Assembly: GCA_032622095.1 (NCBI GenBank)
Contig: CP136064.1
Span: 4,088,280-4,152,279 of the forward strand
DNA: 64,000 nt
Direction of reading: 5' to 3'
Source: Siphonodentalium dalli
Lineage: Eukaryota; Mollusca; Scaphopoda; Gadilida; Siphonodentaliidae
Shown: piece by piece, positions 22,432 through 36,056 of the stretch
Position numbering within the stretch: the first letter of the stretch is position 1
Layout of the letters: every line of letters starts with the position of its first letter
Position numbers and translations under genes: made by a program
Notes under the pieces: generated by a model
Told to the model about the DNA's origin: nothing
Databases searched by the model: none
The model's input: only the letters and a program-made list of their open reading frames with translations

Positions 22432-23670
22432 AAGCCAAGAAGCTGAATTCGGGTTACGTGACCGTGTTAACTAACGAAAGGGCACGAATCGAGAAAATTT
22501 TCAGCAAGGTCCGAATACAATTTGTCGACATGGGGAGGGGTGCAAAATTTGTCAAATTTATTTTTGTCACTGATTCCAACCATTTTTACTGTCGTGTATC
22601 TATACGACGTACTGATGCTACTCGTGAAAGAATTTTGTAAATCGGTTGAGAAATGGCCAAGTTATAACGCATCGAAAAATGTACTAATAAAGTCCATGTG
22701 TAGAAAGTGCTTGTGCCCAGATCTTCTCCTAGACGAAGCGCAACAACTGGATTTGGTTTATGTGAGCGTCTTAAACATAGACAGAAGACCAAACCAGGAA
22801 ATTTTGACAAAGGTCCGCTCTAATTTTTCCGGGGCAAAATTTTTCAATTTTGTTTTTGTCGCCGATTTGAACCAAAATGGTTGTGAAGTATCTATATGAT
22901 GTACTGAGTGTCATTGTGAGTGAATTTTATGAATCGGTTGACAAATGTAGAAATTGTGGCCCCTTCCTTTTGTTCAAGTTTACAGAAAATGCACTATGAA
23001 TTTAAATTCCTTCAACCGATCGTCACGTGTTTGGTGTCATTCGATGGGGAATTTCTAGTACTTCAAAACGATTACCTACTTGCGGTATTATGACGATGGA
23101 GGCCGGAGATATTCGAAACGTATGTACTGAACAACATACATATTGGCCTACATAGTAGAATATCGCCACAATACCTTACCAAAACCCTGCTAAATATTAA
23201 AGGGGCATCGAATATGAACACAATGACGCACAAATTATCTCGATATCGCGAAAATTGGCCGAGATATGGCGAATTTTCTACCCGCGTCACCAAATTTCGA
23301 GGCATGGGTGGGGGTCACACCAGAACGTTCCAACTGAACACAGAAATGTCAATAAACTATACTATAGACACTCCAATCAATTCCGCGCGATTCCCTTATT
23401 ATACTTCCATATTTTAATATGGATGTATATTGTTATTCAATTTTTTATTTTTATTTTTCATTATTTATTCTACTTCTTCTTAATATATTTTGTAACTCTT
23501 ATATCTCAGAAAGTTAAAAAGATAAATCATTGAAATTTGGTAGGTGGATGCACCTTGCCAAGATACAACTGAATGAAACATTTAGGTTTATGTCCTAACT
23601 TTCTTTCCAGAGTTATGGCCCTTAATCAAAAATTTTGGAAAAAGTTTGTGCCCAGATCTTCTCCTATAAG
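22432..23670 (+). repeat. Unit U19, type B, code q, 1239 bp
   Basis: A full q unit like U14, including CGAAACGTATG (about 23114). Private CAACAACTGG (about 22742) and GACACTCC (about 23368). Confidence 0.97.
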
Positions 23671-24909
23671 AAGCCAAGAAGCTGAATTCGGGTTACGTGA
23701 CCGTGTTAACTAACGAAAGGGCACGAATCGAGAAAATTTTCACCAAGGTCCGAATACAATTTGTCGACATGGGGAGGGGTGCAAAATTTGTCAAATTTTT
23801 TTTTGTCACCGATTCCAACCATTTTTACTGTCGTGTATCTATACGACGTACTGATGCTACTCGTGAAAGAATTTTGTAAATCGGTTGAGAAATAGCCAAG
23901 TTATAACGCATCGAAAAATGTACTAATAAAGTCCATGTGTAGAAAGTGCTTGTGCCCAGATCTTCTCCTAGACGAAGCGCAACAGCTGGATTTGGTTTAT
24001 ATGAGCGTCTTAAACATAGACAGAAGACCAAACCAGGAAATTTTGACAAAGGTCCGCTCTAATTTTTCCGGGGCAAAATTTTCCAATTTTGTTTTTGTCG
24101 CCGATTTGAACCAAAATGGTTGTGAAGTATCTATATGATGTACTGAGTGTCATTGTGAGTGAATTTTATGAATCGGTTGACAAATGTAGAAATTGTGGCC
24201 CCTTCCTTTTGTTCAAGTTTACAGAAAATGCACTATGAATTTAAATTCCTTCAACCGATCGTCACGTGTTTGGTGTCATTCGATGGGGAATTTCTAGTAC
24301 TTCAAAACGTTTACCTACTTGCGGTATTATGACGATGGAGGCCGGAGATATTCGAAAAGTATGTACTGAACAACATACATATTGGCCTACATAGTAGAAT
24401 ATCGCCACAATACCTTACCAAAACCCTGCTAAATATTAAAGGGGCATCGAATATGAACACAATGACGCACAAATTATCTCGATATCGCGAAAATTGGCCG
24501 AGATATGGCGAATTTTCTACCCGCGTCACCAAATTTCGAGGCATGGGTGGGGGTCACACCAGAACGTTCCAACTGAACACAGAAATGTCAATAAACTATA
24601 CTATAGACATTCCAATCAATTCCGCGCGATTCCCTTATTATACTTCCATATTTTAATATGGATGTATATTGTTATTCAATTTTTTATTTTTATTTTTCAT
24701 TATTTATTCTACTTCTTCTTAATATATTTTGTAACTCTTATATCTCAGAAAGTTAAAAAGATAAATCATTGAAATTTGGTAGGTGGATGCACCTTGCCAA
24801 GATACAACTGAATGAAACATTTAGGTTTATGTCCTAACTTTCTTTCCAGAGTTATGGCCCTTAATCAAAAATTTTGGAAAAAGTTTGTGCCCAGATCTTC
24901 TCCTATAAG
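23671..24909 (+). repeat. Unit U20, type B, code k, 1239 bp
   Basis: Has GGTTTATATGAG, TTTTCCAATTTT and CGTTTACC, identical to U21 at these sites. A private A (GAAATAGCC, about 23890) creates a TAG in the plus-strand open frame. Confidence 0.97.
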
Positions 24910-26148
24910 AAGCCAAGAAGCTGAATTCGGGTTACGTGACCGTGTTAACTAACGAAAGGGCACGAATCGAGAAAATTTTCACCAAGGTCCGAATACAATT
25001 TGTCGACATGGGGAGGGGTGCAAAATTTGTCAAATTTTTTTTTGTCACCGATTCCAACCATTTTTACTGTCGTGTATCTATACGACGTACTGATGCTACT
25101 CGTGAAAGAATTTTGTAAATCGGTTGAGAAATGGCCAAGTTATAACGCATCGAAAAATGTACTAATAAAGTCCATGTGTAGAAAGTGCTTGTGCCCAGAT
25201 CTTCTCCTAGACGAAGCGCAACAGCTGGATTTGGTTTATATGAGCGTCTTAAACATAGACAGAAGACCAAACCAGGAAATTTTGACAAAGGTCCGCTCTA
25301 ATTTTTCCGGGGCAAAATTTTCCAATTTTGTTTTTGTCGCCGATTTGAACCAAAATGGTTGTGAAGTATCTATATGATGTACTGAGTGTCATTGTGAGTG
25401 AATTTTATGAATCGGTTGACAAATGTAGAAATTGTGGCCCCTTCCTTTTGTTCAAGTTTACAGAAAATGCACTATGAATTTAAATTCCTTCAACCGATCG
25501 TCACGTGTTTGGTGTCATTCGATGGGGAATTTCTAGTACTTCAAAACGTTTACCTACTTGCGGTATTATGACGATGGAGGCCGGAGATATTCGAAAAGTA
25601 TGTACTGAACAACATACATATTGGCCTACATAGTAGAATATCGCCACAATACCTTACCAAAACCCTGCTAAATATTAAAGGGGCATCGAATATGAACACA
25701 ATGACGCACAAATTATCTCGATATCGCGAAAATTGGCCGAGATATGGCGAATTTTCTACCCGCGTCACCAAATTTCGAGGCATGGGTGGGGGTCACACCA
25801 GAACGTTCCAACTGAACACAGAAATGTCAATAAACTATACTATAGACATTCCAATCAATTCCGCGCGATTCCCTTATTATACTTCCATATTTTAATATGG
25901 ATGTATATTGTTATTCAATTTTTTATTTTTATTTTTCATTATTTATTCTACTTCTTCTTAATATATTTTGTAACTCTTATATCTCAGAAAGTTAAAAAGA
26001 TAAATCATTGAAATTTGGTAGGTGGATGCACCTTGCCAAGATACAACTGAATGAAACATTTAGGTTTATGTCCTAACTTTCTTTCCAGAGTTATGGCCCT
26101 TAATCAAAAATTTTGGAAAAAGTTTGTGCCCAGATCTTCTCCTATAAG
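24910..26148 (+). repeat. Unit U21, type B, code k, 1239 bp
   Basis: Like U20 without its private change: GGTTTATATGAG, TTTTCCAATTTT, CGTTTACC. Confidence 0.97.
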
Positions 26149-26371
26149 AAGCCAAGAAGCTGAATTCGGGTTACGTGACCGTGTTAACTAACGAAAGGGC
26201 ACGAATCGAGAAAATTTTCACCAAGGTCCGAATACAATTTGTCGACATGGGGAGGGGTGCAAAATTTGTCAATTTTTTTTTGTCACCGATTCCAACCATT
26301 TTTACTGTCGTGTATCTATACGACGTACTGATGCTACTCGTGAAAGAATTTTGTAAATCGGTTGAGAAATG
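26126..26371 (+). repeat. Internal duplicate 1 (shown for U22, type B)
   Basis: Equivalent of 1235-1480 in a type B unit, 246 bp. The AGATCT start points of the two duplicates remain 303 bp apart. Confidence 0.87.
26273..26281 (+). repeat. Variable T tract, main length and sequence marker of type B units
   Basis: Nine T in U22. The tract varies from 8 to 10 T and may be interrupted by A or G, giving the codes used in the summary. It is the largest source of 1236/1238/1239 bp length differences and also decides whether upstream and downstream open frames are joined. Confidence 0.9.
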
Positions 26372-26428
26372 GCCAAGTTATAACGCATCGAAAAATGTAC
26401 TAATAAAGTCCATGTGTAGAAAGTGCTT

Positions 26429-26663
26429 GTGCCCAGATCTTCTCCTAGACGAAGCGCAACAGCTGGATTTGGTCTATGTGAGCGTCTTAAACATAGACAG
26501 AAGACCAAACCAGGAAATTTTGACAAAGGTCCGCTCTAATTTTTCCGGGGCAAAATTTTTCAATTTTGTTTTTGTCGCCGATTTGAACCAAAATGGTTGT
26601 GAAGTATCTATATGATGTACTGAGTGTCATTGTGAGTGAATTTTATGAATCGGTTGACAAATG
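26429..26663 (+). repeat. Internal duplicate 2, shortened (shown for U22, type B)
   Basis: Equivalent of 1538-1782, now 235 bp. The type B loss of 11 bp lies only in this copy, at TTTTCCGGGGC (26541-26551), so the end points of the two duplicates are 292 bp apart compared with 302 in type A. Confidence 0.87.
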
Positions 26664-27188
26664 TAGAAATTGTGGCCCCTTCCTTTTGTTCAAGTTTACA
26701 GAAAATGCACTATGAATTTAAATTCCTTCAACCGATCGTCACGTGTTTGGTGTCATTCGATGGGGAATTTCTAGTACTTCAAAACGATTACCTACTTGCG
26801 GTATTATGACGATGGAGGCCGGAGATATTCGAAAAGTATGTACTGAACAACATACATATTGGCCTACATAGTAGAATATCGCCACAATACCTTACCAAAA
26901 CCCTGCTAAATATTAAAGGGGCATCGAATATGAACACAATGACGCACAAATTATCTCGATATCGCGAAAATTGGCCGAGATATGGCGAATTTTCTACCCG
27001 CGTCACCAAATTTCGAGGCATGGGTGGGGGTCACACCAGAACGTTCCAACTGAACACAGAAATGTCAATAAACTATACTATAGACATTCCAATCAATTCC
27101 GCGCGATTCCCTTATTATACTTCCATATTTTAATATGGATGTATATTGTTATTCAATTTTTTATTTTTATTTTTCATTATTTATTCTA

Positions 27189-27197
27189 CTTCTTCTT
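27189..27197 (+). repeat. CTT microsatellite, three copies in type B (shown for U22)
   Basis: Three triplets in every full type B unit except U51, which has two (63113-63118). Confidence 0.93.
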
Positions 27198-27386
27198 AAT
27201 ATATTTTGTAACTCTTATATCTCAGAAAGTTAAAAAGATAAATCATTGAAATTTGGTAGGTGGATGCACCTTGCCAAGATACAACTGAATGAAACATTTA
27301 GGTTTATGTCCTAACTTTCTTTCCAGAGTTATGGCCCTTAATCAAAAATTTTGGAAAAAGTTTGTGCCCAGATCTTCTCCTATAAG

Positions 27387-28624
27387 AAGCCAAGAAGCTG
27401 AATTCGGGTTACGTGACCGTGTTAACTAACGAAAGGGCACGAATCGAGAAAATTTTCACCAAGGTCCGAATACAATTTGTCGACATGGGGAGGGGTGCAA
27501 AATTTGTCAATTTTTTTTTGTCACCGATTCCAACCATTTTTACTGTCGTGTATCTATACGACGTACTGATGCTACTCGTGAAAGAATTTTGTAAATCGGT
27601 TGAGAAATGGCCAAGTTATAACGCATCGAAAAATGTACTAATAAAGTCCATGTGTAGAAAGTGCTTGTGCCCAGATCTTCTCCTAGACGAAGCGCAACAG
27701 CTGGATTTGGTTTATATGAGCGTCTTAAACATAGACAGAAGACCAAACCAGGAAATTTTGACAAAGGTCCGCTCTAATTTTTCCGGGGCAAAATTTTCCA
27801 ATTTTGTTTTTGTCGCCGATTTGAACCAAAATGGTTGTGAAGTATCTATATGATGTACTGAGTGTCATTGTGAGTGAATTTTATGAATCGGTTGACAAAT
27901 GTAGAAATTGTGGCCCCTTCCTTTTGTTCAAGTTTACAGAAAATGCACTATGAATTTAAATTCCTTCAACCGATCGTCACGTGTTTGGTGTCATTCGATG
28001 GGGAATTTCTAGTACTTCAAAACGTTTACCTACTTGCGGTATTATGACGATGGAGGCCGGAGATATTCGAAAAGTATGTACTGAACAACATACATATTGG
28101 CCTACATAGTAGAATATCGCCACAATACCTTACCAAAACCCTGCTAAATATTAAAGGGGCATCGAATATGAACACAATGACGCACAAATTATCTCGATAT
28201 CGCGAAAATTGGCCGAGATATGGCGAATTTTCTACCCGCGTCACCAAATTTCGAGGCATGGGTGGGGGTCACACCAGAACGTTCCAACTGAACACAGAAA
28301 TGTCAATAAACTATACTATAGACATTCCAATCAATTCCGCGCGATTCCCTTATTATACTTCCATATTTTAATATGGATGTATATTGTTATTCAATTTTTT
28401 ATTTTTATTTTTCATTATTTATTCTACTTCTTCTTAATATATTTTGTAACTCTTATATCTCAGAAAGTTAAAAAGATAAATCATTGAAATTTGGTAGGTG
28501 GATGCACCTTGCCAAGATACAACTGAATGAAACATTTAGGTTTATGTCCTAACTTTCTTTCCAGAGTTATGGCCCTTAATCAAAAATTTTGGAAAAAGTT
28601 TGTGCCCAGATCTTCTCCTATAAG
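27387..28624 (+). repeat. Unit U23, type B, code s, 1238 bp
   Basis: Combines the s T tract with the U20/U21 states GGTTTATATGAG, TTTTCCAATTTT and CGTTTACC. It looks like an s start joined to a U21-type remainder. Confidence 0.96.
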
Positions 28625-29862
28625 AAGCCAAGAAGCTGAATTCGGGTTACGTGACCGTGTTAACTAACGAAAGGGCACGAATCGAGAAAATTTTCACCAA
28701 GGTCCGAATACAATTTGTCGACATGGGGAGGGGTGCAAAATTTGTCAATTTTTTTTTGTCACCGATTCCAACCATTTTTACTGTCGTGTATCTATACGAC
28801 GTACTGATGCTACTCGTGAAAGAATTTTGTAAATCGGTTGAGAAATGGCCAAGTTATAACGCATCGAAAAATGTACTAATAAAGTCCATGTGTAGAAAGT
28901 GCTTGTGCCCAGATCTTCTCCTAGACGAAGCGCAACAGCTGGATTTGGTCTATGTGAGCGTCTTAAACATAGACAGAAGACCAAACCAGGAAATTTTGAC
29001 AAAGGTCCGCTCTAATTTTTCCGGGGCAAAATTTTTCAATTTTGTTTTTGTCGCCGATTTGAACCAAAATGGTTGTGAAGTATCTATATGATGTACTGAG
29101 TGTCATTGTGAGTGAATTTTATGAATCGGTTGACAAATGTAGAAATTGTGGCCCCTTCCTTTTGTTCAAGTTTACAGAAAATGCACTATGAATTTAAATT
29201 CCTTCAACCGATCGTCACGTGTTTGGTGTCATTCGATGGGGAATTTCTAGTACTTCAAAACGATTACCTACTTGCGGTATTATGACGATGGAGGCCGGAG
29301 ATATTCGAAAAGTATGTACTGAACAACATACATATTGGCCTACATAGTAGAATATCGCCACAATACCTTACCAAAACCCTGCTAAATATTAAAGGGGCAT
29401 CGAATATGAACACAATGACGCACAAATTATCTCGATATCGCGAAAATTGGCCGAGATATGGCGAATTTTCTACCCGCGTCACCAAATTTCGAGGCATGGG
29501 TGGGGGTCACACCAGAACGTTCCAACTGAACACAGAAATGTCAATAAACTATACTATAGACATTCCAATCAATTCCGCGCGATTCCCTTATTATACTTCC
29601 ATATTTTAATATGGATGTATATTGTTATTCAATTTTTTATTTTTATTTTTCATTATTTATTCTACTTCTTCTTAATATATTTTGTAACTCTTATATCTCA
29701 GAAAGTTAAAAAGATAAATCATTGAAATTTGGTAGATGGATGCACCTTGCCAAGATACAACTGAATGAAACATTTAGGTTTATGTCCTAACTTTCTTTCC
29801 AGAGTTATGGCCCTTAATCAAAAATTTTGGAAAAAGTTTGTGCCCAGATCTTCTCCTATAAG
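28625..29862 (+). repeat. Unit U24, type B, code s, 1238 bp
   Basis: Like U22, with private GGTAGATGG at about 29731. Confidence 0.97.
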
Positions 29863-31100
29863 AAGCCAAGAAGCTGAATTCGGGTTACGTGACCGTGTTA
29901 ACTAACGAAAGGGCACGAATCGAGAAAATTTTCACCAAGGTCCGAATACAATTTGTCGACATGGGGAGGGGTGCAAAATTTGTCAATTTTTTTTTGTCAC
30001 CGATTCCAACCATTTTTACTGTCGTGTATCTATACGACGTACTGATGCTACTCGTGAAAGAATTTTGTAAATCGGTTGAGAAATGGCCAAGTTATAACGC
30101 ATCGAAAAATGTACTAATAAAGTCCATGTGTAGAAAGTGCTTGTGCCCAGATCTTCTCCTAGACGAAGCGCAACAGCTGGATTTGGTCTATGTGAGCGTC
30201 TTAAACATAGACAGAAGACCAAACCAGGAAATTTTGACAAAGGTCCGCTCTAATTTTTCCGGGGCAAAATTTTTCAATTTTGTTTTTGTCGCCGATTTGA
30301 ACCAAAATGGTTGTGAAGTATCTATATGATGTACTGAGTGTCATTGTGAGTGAATTTTATGAATCGGTTGACAAATGTAGAAATTGTGGCCCCTTCCTTT
30401 TGTTCAAGTTTACAGAAAATGCACTATGAATTTAAATTCCTTCAACCGATCGTCACGTGTTTGGTGTCATTCGATGGGGAATTTCTAGTACTTCAAAACG
30501 ATTACCTACTTGCGGTATTATGACGATGGAGGCCGGAGATATTCGAAAAGTATGTACTGAACAACATACATATTGGCCTACATAGTAGAATATCGCCACA
30601 ATACCTTACCAAAACCCTGCTAAATATTAAAGGGGCATCGAATATGAACACAATGACGCACAAATTATCTCGATATCGCGAAAATTGGCCGAGATATGGC
30701 GAATTTTCTACCCGCGTCACCAAATTTCGAGGCATGGGTGGGGGTCACACCAGAACGTTCCAACTGAACACAGAAATGTCAATAAACTATACTATAGACA
30801 TTCCAATCAATTCCGCGCGATTCCCTTATTATACTTCCATATTTTAATATGGATGTATATTGTTATTCAATTTTTTATTTTTATTTTTCATTATTTATTC
30901 TACTTCTTCTTAATATATTTTGTAACTCTTATATCTCAGAAAGTTAAAAAGATAAATCATTGAAATTTGGTAGGTGGGTGCACCTTGCCAAGATACAACT
31001 GAATGAAACATTTAGGTTTATGTCCTAACTTTCTTTCCAGAGTTATGGCCCTTAATCAAAAATTTTGGAAAAAGTTTTTGCCCAGATCTTCTCCTATAAG
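29863..31100 (+). repeat. Unit U25, type B, code s, 1238 bp
   Basis: Like U22, with GGTGGGTGC in the tail (about 30972, shared with U26, U42, U44) and private GTTTTTGCCC at about 31074. Confidence 0.97.
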
Positions 31101-32339
31101 AAGCCAAGAAGCTGAATTCGGGTTACGTGACCGTGTTAACTAACGAAAGGGCACGAATCGAGAAAATTTTCACCAAGGTCCGAATACAATTTGTCGACAT
31201 GGGGAGGGGTGCAAAATTTGTCAAATTTATTTTTGTAACCGATTCCAACCATTTTTACTGTCGTGTATCTATACGACGTACTGATGCTACTCGTGAAAGA
31301 ATTTTGTAAATCGGTTGAGAAATGGCCAAGTTATAACGCATTGAAAAATGTACTAATAAAGTCCATGTGTAGAAAGTGCTTGTGCCCAGATCTTCTCCTA
31401 GACGAAGCGCAACAGCTGGATTTGGTTTATGTGAGCGTCTTAAACATAGACAGAAGACCAAACCAGGAAATTTTGACAAAGGTCCGCTCTAATTTTTCCG
31501 GGGCAAAATTTTTCAATTTTGTTTTTGTCGCCGATTTGAACCAAAATGGTTGTGAAGTATCTATATGATGTACTGAGTGTCATTGTGAGTGAATTTTATG
31601 AATCGGTTGACAAATGTAGAAATTGTGGCCCCTTCCTTTTGTTCAAGTTTACAGAAAATGCACTATGAATTTAAATTCCTTCAACCGATCGTCACGTGTT
31701 TGGTGTCATTCGATGGGGAATTTCTAGTACTTCAAAACGATTACCTACTTGCGGTATTATGACGATGGAGGCCGGAGATATTCGAAAAGTATGTACTGAA
31801 CAACATACATATTGGCCTACATAGTAGAATATCGCCACAATACCTTACCAAAACCCTGCTAAATATTAAAGGGGCATCGAATATGAACACAATGACGCAC
31901 AAATTATCTCGATATCGCGAAAATTGGCCGAGATATGGCGAATTTTCTACCCGCGTCACCAAATTTCGAGGCATGGGTGGGGGTCACACCAGAACGTTCC
32001 AACTGAACACAGAAATGTCAATAAACTATACTATAGACATTCCAATCAATTCCGCGCGATTCCCTTATTATACTTCCATATTTTAATATGGATGTATATT
32101 GTTATTCAATTTTTTATTTTTATTTTTCATTATTTATTCTACTTCTTCTTAATATATTTTGTAACTCTTATATCTCAGAAAGTTAAAAAGATAAATCATT
32201 GAAATTTGGTAGGTGGGTGCACCTTGCCAAGATACAACTGAATGAAACATTTAGGTTTATGTCCTAACTTTCTTTCCAGAGTTATGGCCCTTAATCAAAA
32301 ATTTTGGAAAAAGTTTGTGCCCAGATCTTCTCCTATAAG
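31101..32339 (+). repeat. Unit U26, type B, code v, 1239 bp
   Basis: Has the code v T tract, CGCATTGAAAAATG (about 31338), GGTTTATG, TTTTTCAATTTT and GGTGGGTGC. The first two states recur in U40 and U41. Confidence 0.97.
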
Positions 32340-33578
32340 AAGCCAAGAAGCTGAATTCGGGTTACGTGACCGTGTTAACTAACGAAAGGGCACGAATCGA
32401 GAAAATTTTCACCAAGGTCCGAATACAATTTGTCGACATGGGGAGGGGTGCAAAATTTGTCAAATTTTTTTTTGTCACCGATTCCAACCATTTTTACTGT
32501 CGTGTATCTATACGACGTACTGATGCTACTCGTGAAAGAATTTTGTAAATCGGTTGAGAAATGGCCAAGTTATAACGCATCGAAAAATGTACTAATAAAG
32601 TCCATGTGTAGAAAGTGCTTGTGCCCAGATCTTCTCCTAGACGAAGCGCAACAGCTGGATTTGGTTTATGTGAGCGTCTTAAACATAGACAGAAGACCAA
32701 ACCAGGAAATTTTGACAAAGGTCCGCTCTAATTTTTCCGGGGCAAAATTTTCCAATTTTGTTTTTGTCGCCGATTTGAACCAAAATGGTTGTGAAGTATC
32801 TATATGATGTACTGAGTGTCATTGTGAGTGAATTTTATGAATCGGTTGACAAATGTAGAAATTGTGGCCCCTTCCTTTTGTCCAAGTTTACAGAAAATGC
32901 ACTATGAATTTAAATTCCTTCAACCGATCGTCACGTGTTTGGTGTCATTCGATGGGGAATTTCTAGTACTTCAAAACGATTACCTACTTGCGGTATTATG
33001 ACGATGGAGGCCGGAGATATTCGAAAAGTATGTACTGAACAACATACATATTGGCCTACATAGTAGAATATCGCCACAATACCTTACCAAAACCCTGCTA
33101 AATATTAAAGGGGCATCGAATATGAACACAATGACGCACAAATTATCTCGATATCGCGAAAATTGGCCGAGATATGGCGAATTTTCTACCCGCATCACCA
33201 AATTTCGAGGCATGGGTGGGGGTCACACCAGAACGTTCCAACTGAACACAGAAATGTCATTAAACTATACTATAGACATTCCAATCAATTCCGCGCGATT
33301 CCCTTATTATACTTTCATATTTTAATATGGATGTATATTGGTATTCAATTTTTTATTTTTATTTTTCATTATTTATTCTACTTCTTCTTAATATATTTTG
33401 TAACTCTTATATCTCAGAAAGTTAAAAAGATAAATCATTGAAATTTGGTAGGTGGATGCACCTTGCCAAGATACAACTGAATGAAACATTTAGGTTTATG
33501 TCCTAACTTTCTTTCCAGAGTTATGGCCCTTAATCAAAAATTTTGGAAAAATTTTGTGCCCAGATCTTCTCCTATAAG
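32340..33578 (+). repeat. Unit U27, type B, code k, 1239 bp
   Basis: Has TTTTGTCCAAG (about 32877), CCGCATCACC, TGTCATTAAAC, CTTTCATATT, TTGGTATTC and the tail AAAAATTTTGTGCC. Apart from the T tract, its later states match U30. Confidence 0.97.
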
Positions 33579-34817
33579 AAGCCAAGAAGCTGAATTCGGG
33601 TTACGTGACCGTGTTAACTAACGAAAGGGCACGAATCGAGAAAATTTTCACCAAGGTCCGAATACAATTTGTCGACATGGGGAGGGGTGCAAAATTTGTC
33701 AAATTTTTTTTTGTCACCGATTCCAACCATTTTTACTGTCGTGTATCTATACGACGTACTGATGCTACTCGTGAAAGAATTTTGTAAATCGGTTGAGAAA
33801 TGGCCAAGTTATAACGCATCGAAAAATGTACTAATAAAGTCCATGTGTAGAAAGTGCTTGTGCCCAGATCTTCTCCTAGACGAAGCGCAACAGCTGGATT
33901 TGGTTTATGTGAGCGTCTTAAACATAGACAGAAGACCAAACCAGGAAATTTTGACAAAGGTCCGCTCTAATTTTTCCGGGGCAAAATTTTCCAATTTTGT
34001 TTTTGTCGCCGATTTGAACCAAAATGGTTGTGAAGTATCTATATGATGTACTGAGTGTCATTGTGAGTGAATTTTATGAATCGGTTGACAAATGTAGAAA
34101 TTGTGGCCCCTTCCTTTTGTTCAAGTTTACAGAAAATGCACTATGAATTTAAATTCCTTCAACCGATCGTCACGTGTTTGGTGTCATTCGATGGGGAATT
34201 TCTAGTACTTCAAAACGATTACCTACTTGCGGTATTATGACGATGGAGGCCGGAGATATTCGAAAAGTATGTACTGAACAACATACATATTGGCCTACAT
34301 AGTAGAATATCGCCACAATACCTTACCAAAACCCTGCTAAATATTAAAGGGGCATCGAATATGAACACAATGACGCACAAATTATCTCGATATCGCGAAA
34401 ATTGGCCGAGATATGGCGAATTTTCTACCCGCGTCACCAAATTTCGAGGCATGGGTGGGGGTCACACCAGAACGTTCCAACTGAACACAGAAATGTCAAT
34501 AAACTATACTATAGACATTCCAATCAATTCCGCGCGATTCCCTTATTATACTTTCATATTTTAATATGGATGTATATTGGTATTCAATTTTTTATTTTTA
34601 TTTTTCATTATTTATTCTACTTCTTCTTAATATATTTTGTAACTCTTATATCTCAGAAAGTTAAAAAGATAAATCATTGAAATTTGGTAGGTGGATGCAC
34701 CTTGCCAAGATACAACTGAATGAAACATTTAGGTTTATGTCCTAACTTTCTTTCCAGAGTTATGGCCCTTAATCAAAAATTTTGGAAAAAGTTTGTGCCC
34801 AGATCTTCTCCTATAAG
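33579..34817 (+). repeat. Unit U28, type B, code k, 1239 bp
   Basis: Has TTTTCCAATTTT, CCGCGTCACC, TGTCAATAAAC, CTTTCATATT and TTGGTATTC. Matches U31 apart from its one-base insertion. Confidence 0.97.
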
Positions 34818-36056
34818 AAGCCAAGAAGCTGAATTCGGGTTACGTGACCGTGTTAACTAACGAAAGGGCACGAATCGAGAAAATTTTCACCAAGGTCCGA
34901 ATACAATTTGTCGACATGGGGAGGGGTGCAAAATTTGTCAATTTTTTTTTTGTCACCGATTCCAACCATTTTTACTGTCGTGTATCTATACGACGTACTG
35001 ATGCTACTCGTGAAAGAATTTTGTAAATCGGTTGAGAAATGGCCAAGTTATAACGCATCGAAAAATGTACTAATAAAGTCCATGTGTAGAAAGTGCTTGT
35101 GCCCAGATCTTCTCCTAGACGAAGCGCAACAGCTGGATTTGGTTTATGTGAGCGTCTTAAACATAGACAGAAGACCAAACCAGGAAATTTTGACAAGGTC
35201 CGCTCTAATTTTTCCGGGGCAAAATTTTCCAATTTTGTTTTTGTCGCCGATTTGAACCAAAATGGTTGTGAAGTATCTATATGATGTACTGAGTGTCATT
35301 TTGAGTGAAATTTATGAATCGGTTGACAAATGTAGAAATTGTGGCCCCTTCCTTTTGTTCAAGTTTACAGAAAATGCACTATGAATTTAAATTCCTTCAA
35401 CCGATCGTCACGTGTTTGGTGTCATTCGATGGGGAATTTCTAGTACTTCAAAACGATTACCTACTTGCGGTATTATGACGATGGAGGCCCGGAGATATTC
35501 GAAAAGTATGTACTGAACAACATACATATTGGCCTACATAGTAGAATATCGCCACAATACCTTACCAAAACCCTGCTAAATATTAAAGGGGCATCGAATA
35601 TGAACACAATGACGCACAAATTATCTCGATATCGCGAAAATTGGCCGAGATATGGCGAATTTTCTACCCGCATCACCAAATTTCGAGGCATGGGTGGGGG
35701 TCACACCAGAACGTTCCAACTGAACACAGAAATGTCATTAAACTATACTATAGACATTCCAATCAATTCCGCGCGATTCCCTTATTATACTTTCATATTT
35801 TAATATGGATGTATATTGGTATTCAATTTTTTATTTTTATTTTTCATTATTTATTCTACTTCTTCTTAATATATTTTGTAACTCTTATATCTCAGAAAGT
35901 TAAAAAGATAAATCATTGAAATTTGGTAGGTGGATGCACCTTGCCAAGATACAACTGAATGAAACATTTAGGTTTATGTCCTAACTTTCTTTCCAGAGTT
36001 ATGGCCCTTAATCAAAAATTTTGGAAAAAGTTTGTGCCCAGATCTTCTCCTATAAG
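34818..36056 (+). repeat. Unit U29, type B, code n, 1239 bp with compensating indels
   Basis: Has CATTTTGAGTGAAATTT, CCGCATCACC and TGTCATTAAAC, as in U32. One A is missing in TGACAAGGTCC (about 35195) and one C is added in GAGGCCCGGAG (about 35490), so total length is unchanged. Both are homopolymer changes and could be consensus errors. Confidence 0.96.

Larger units (their letters stand above)
15007..23670 (+). repeat. p-q higher-order region (U13-U19)
   Basis: Order p-q-r-p-(q/r)-p-q. The p-q pairs U13-U14, U16-U17 and U18-U19 are each 2475 bp. The middle pair has a chimeric second unit. This is the most structured part of the window. Confidence 0.88.
26149..27386 (+). repeat. Unit U22, type B, code s, 1238 bp
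   Basis: The 9 T tract accounts for 1238 bp. Has GGTCTATG, TTTTTCAATTTT and CGATTACC. Used here as the reference type B unit. The shorter tract joins two open frames into one of 146 codons. Confidence 0.97.
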
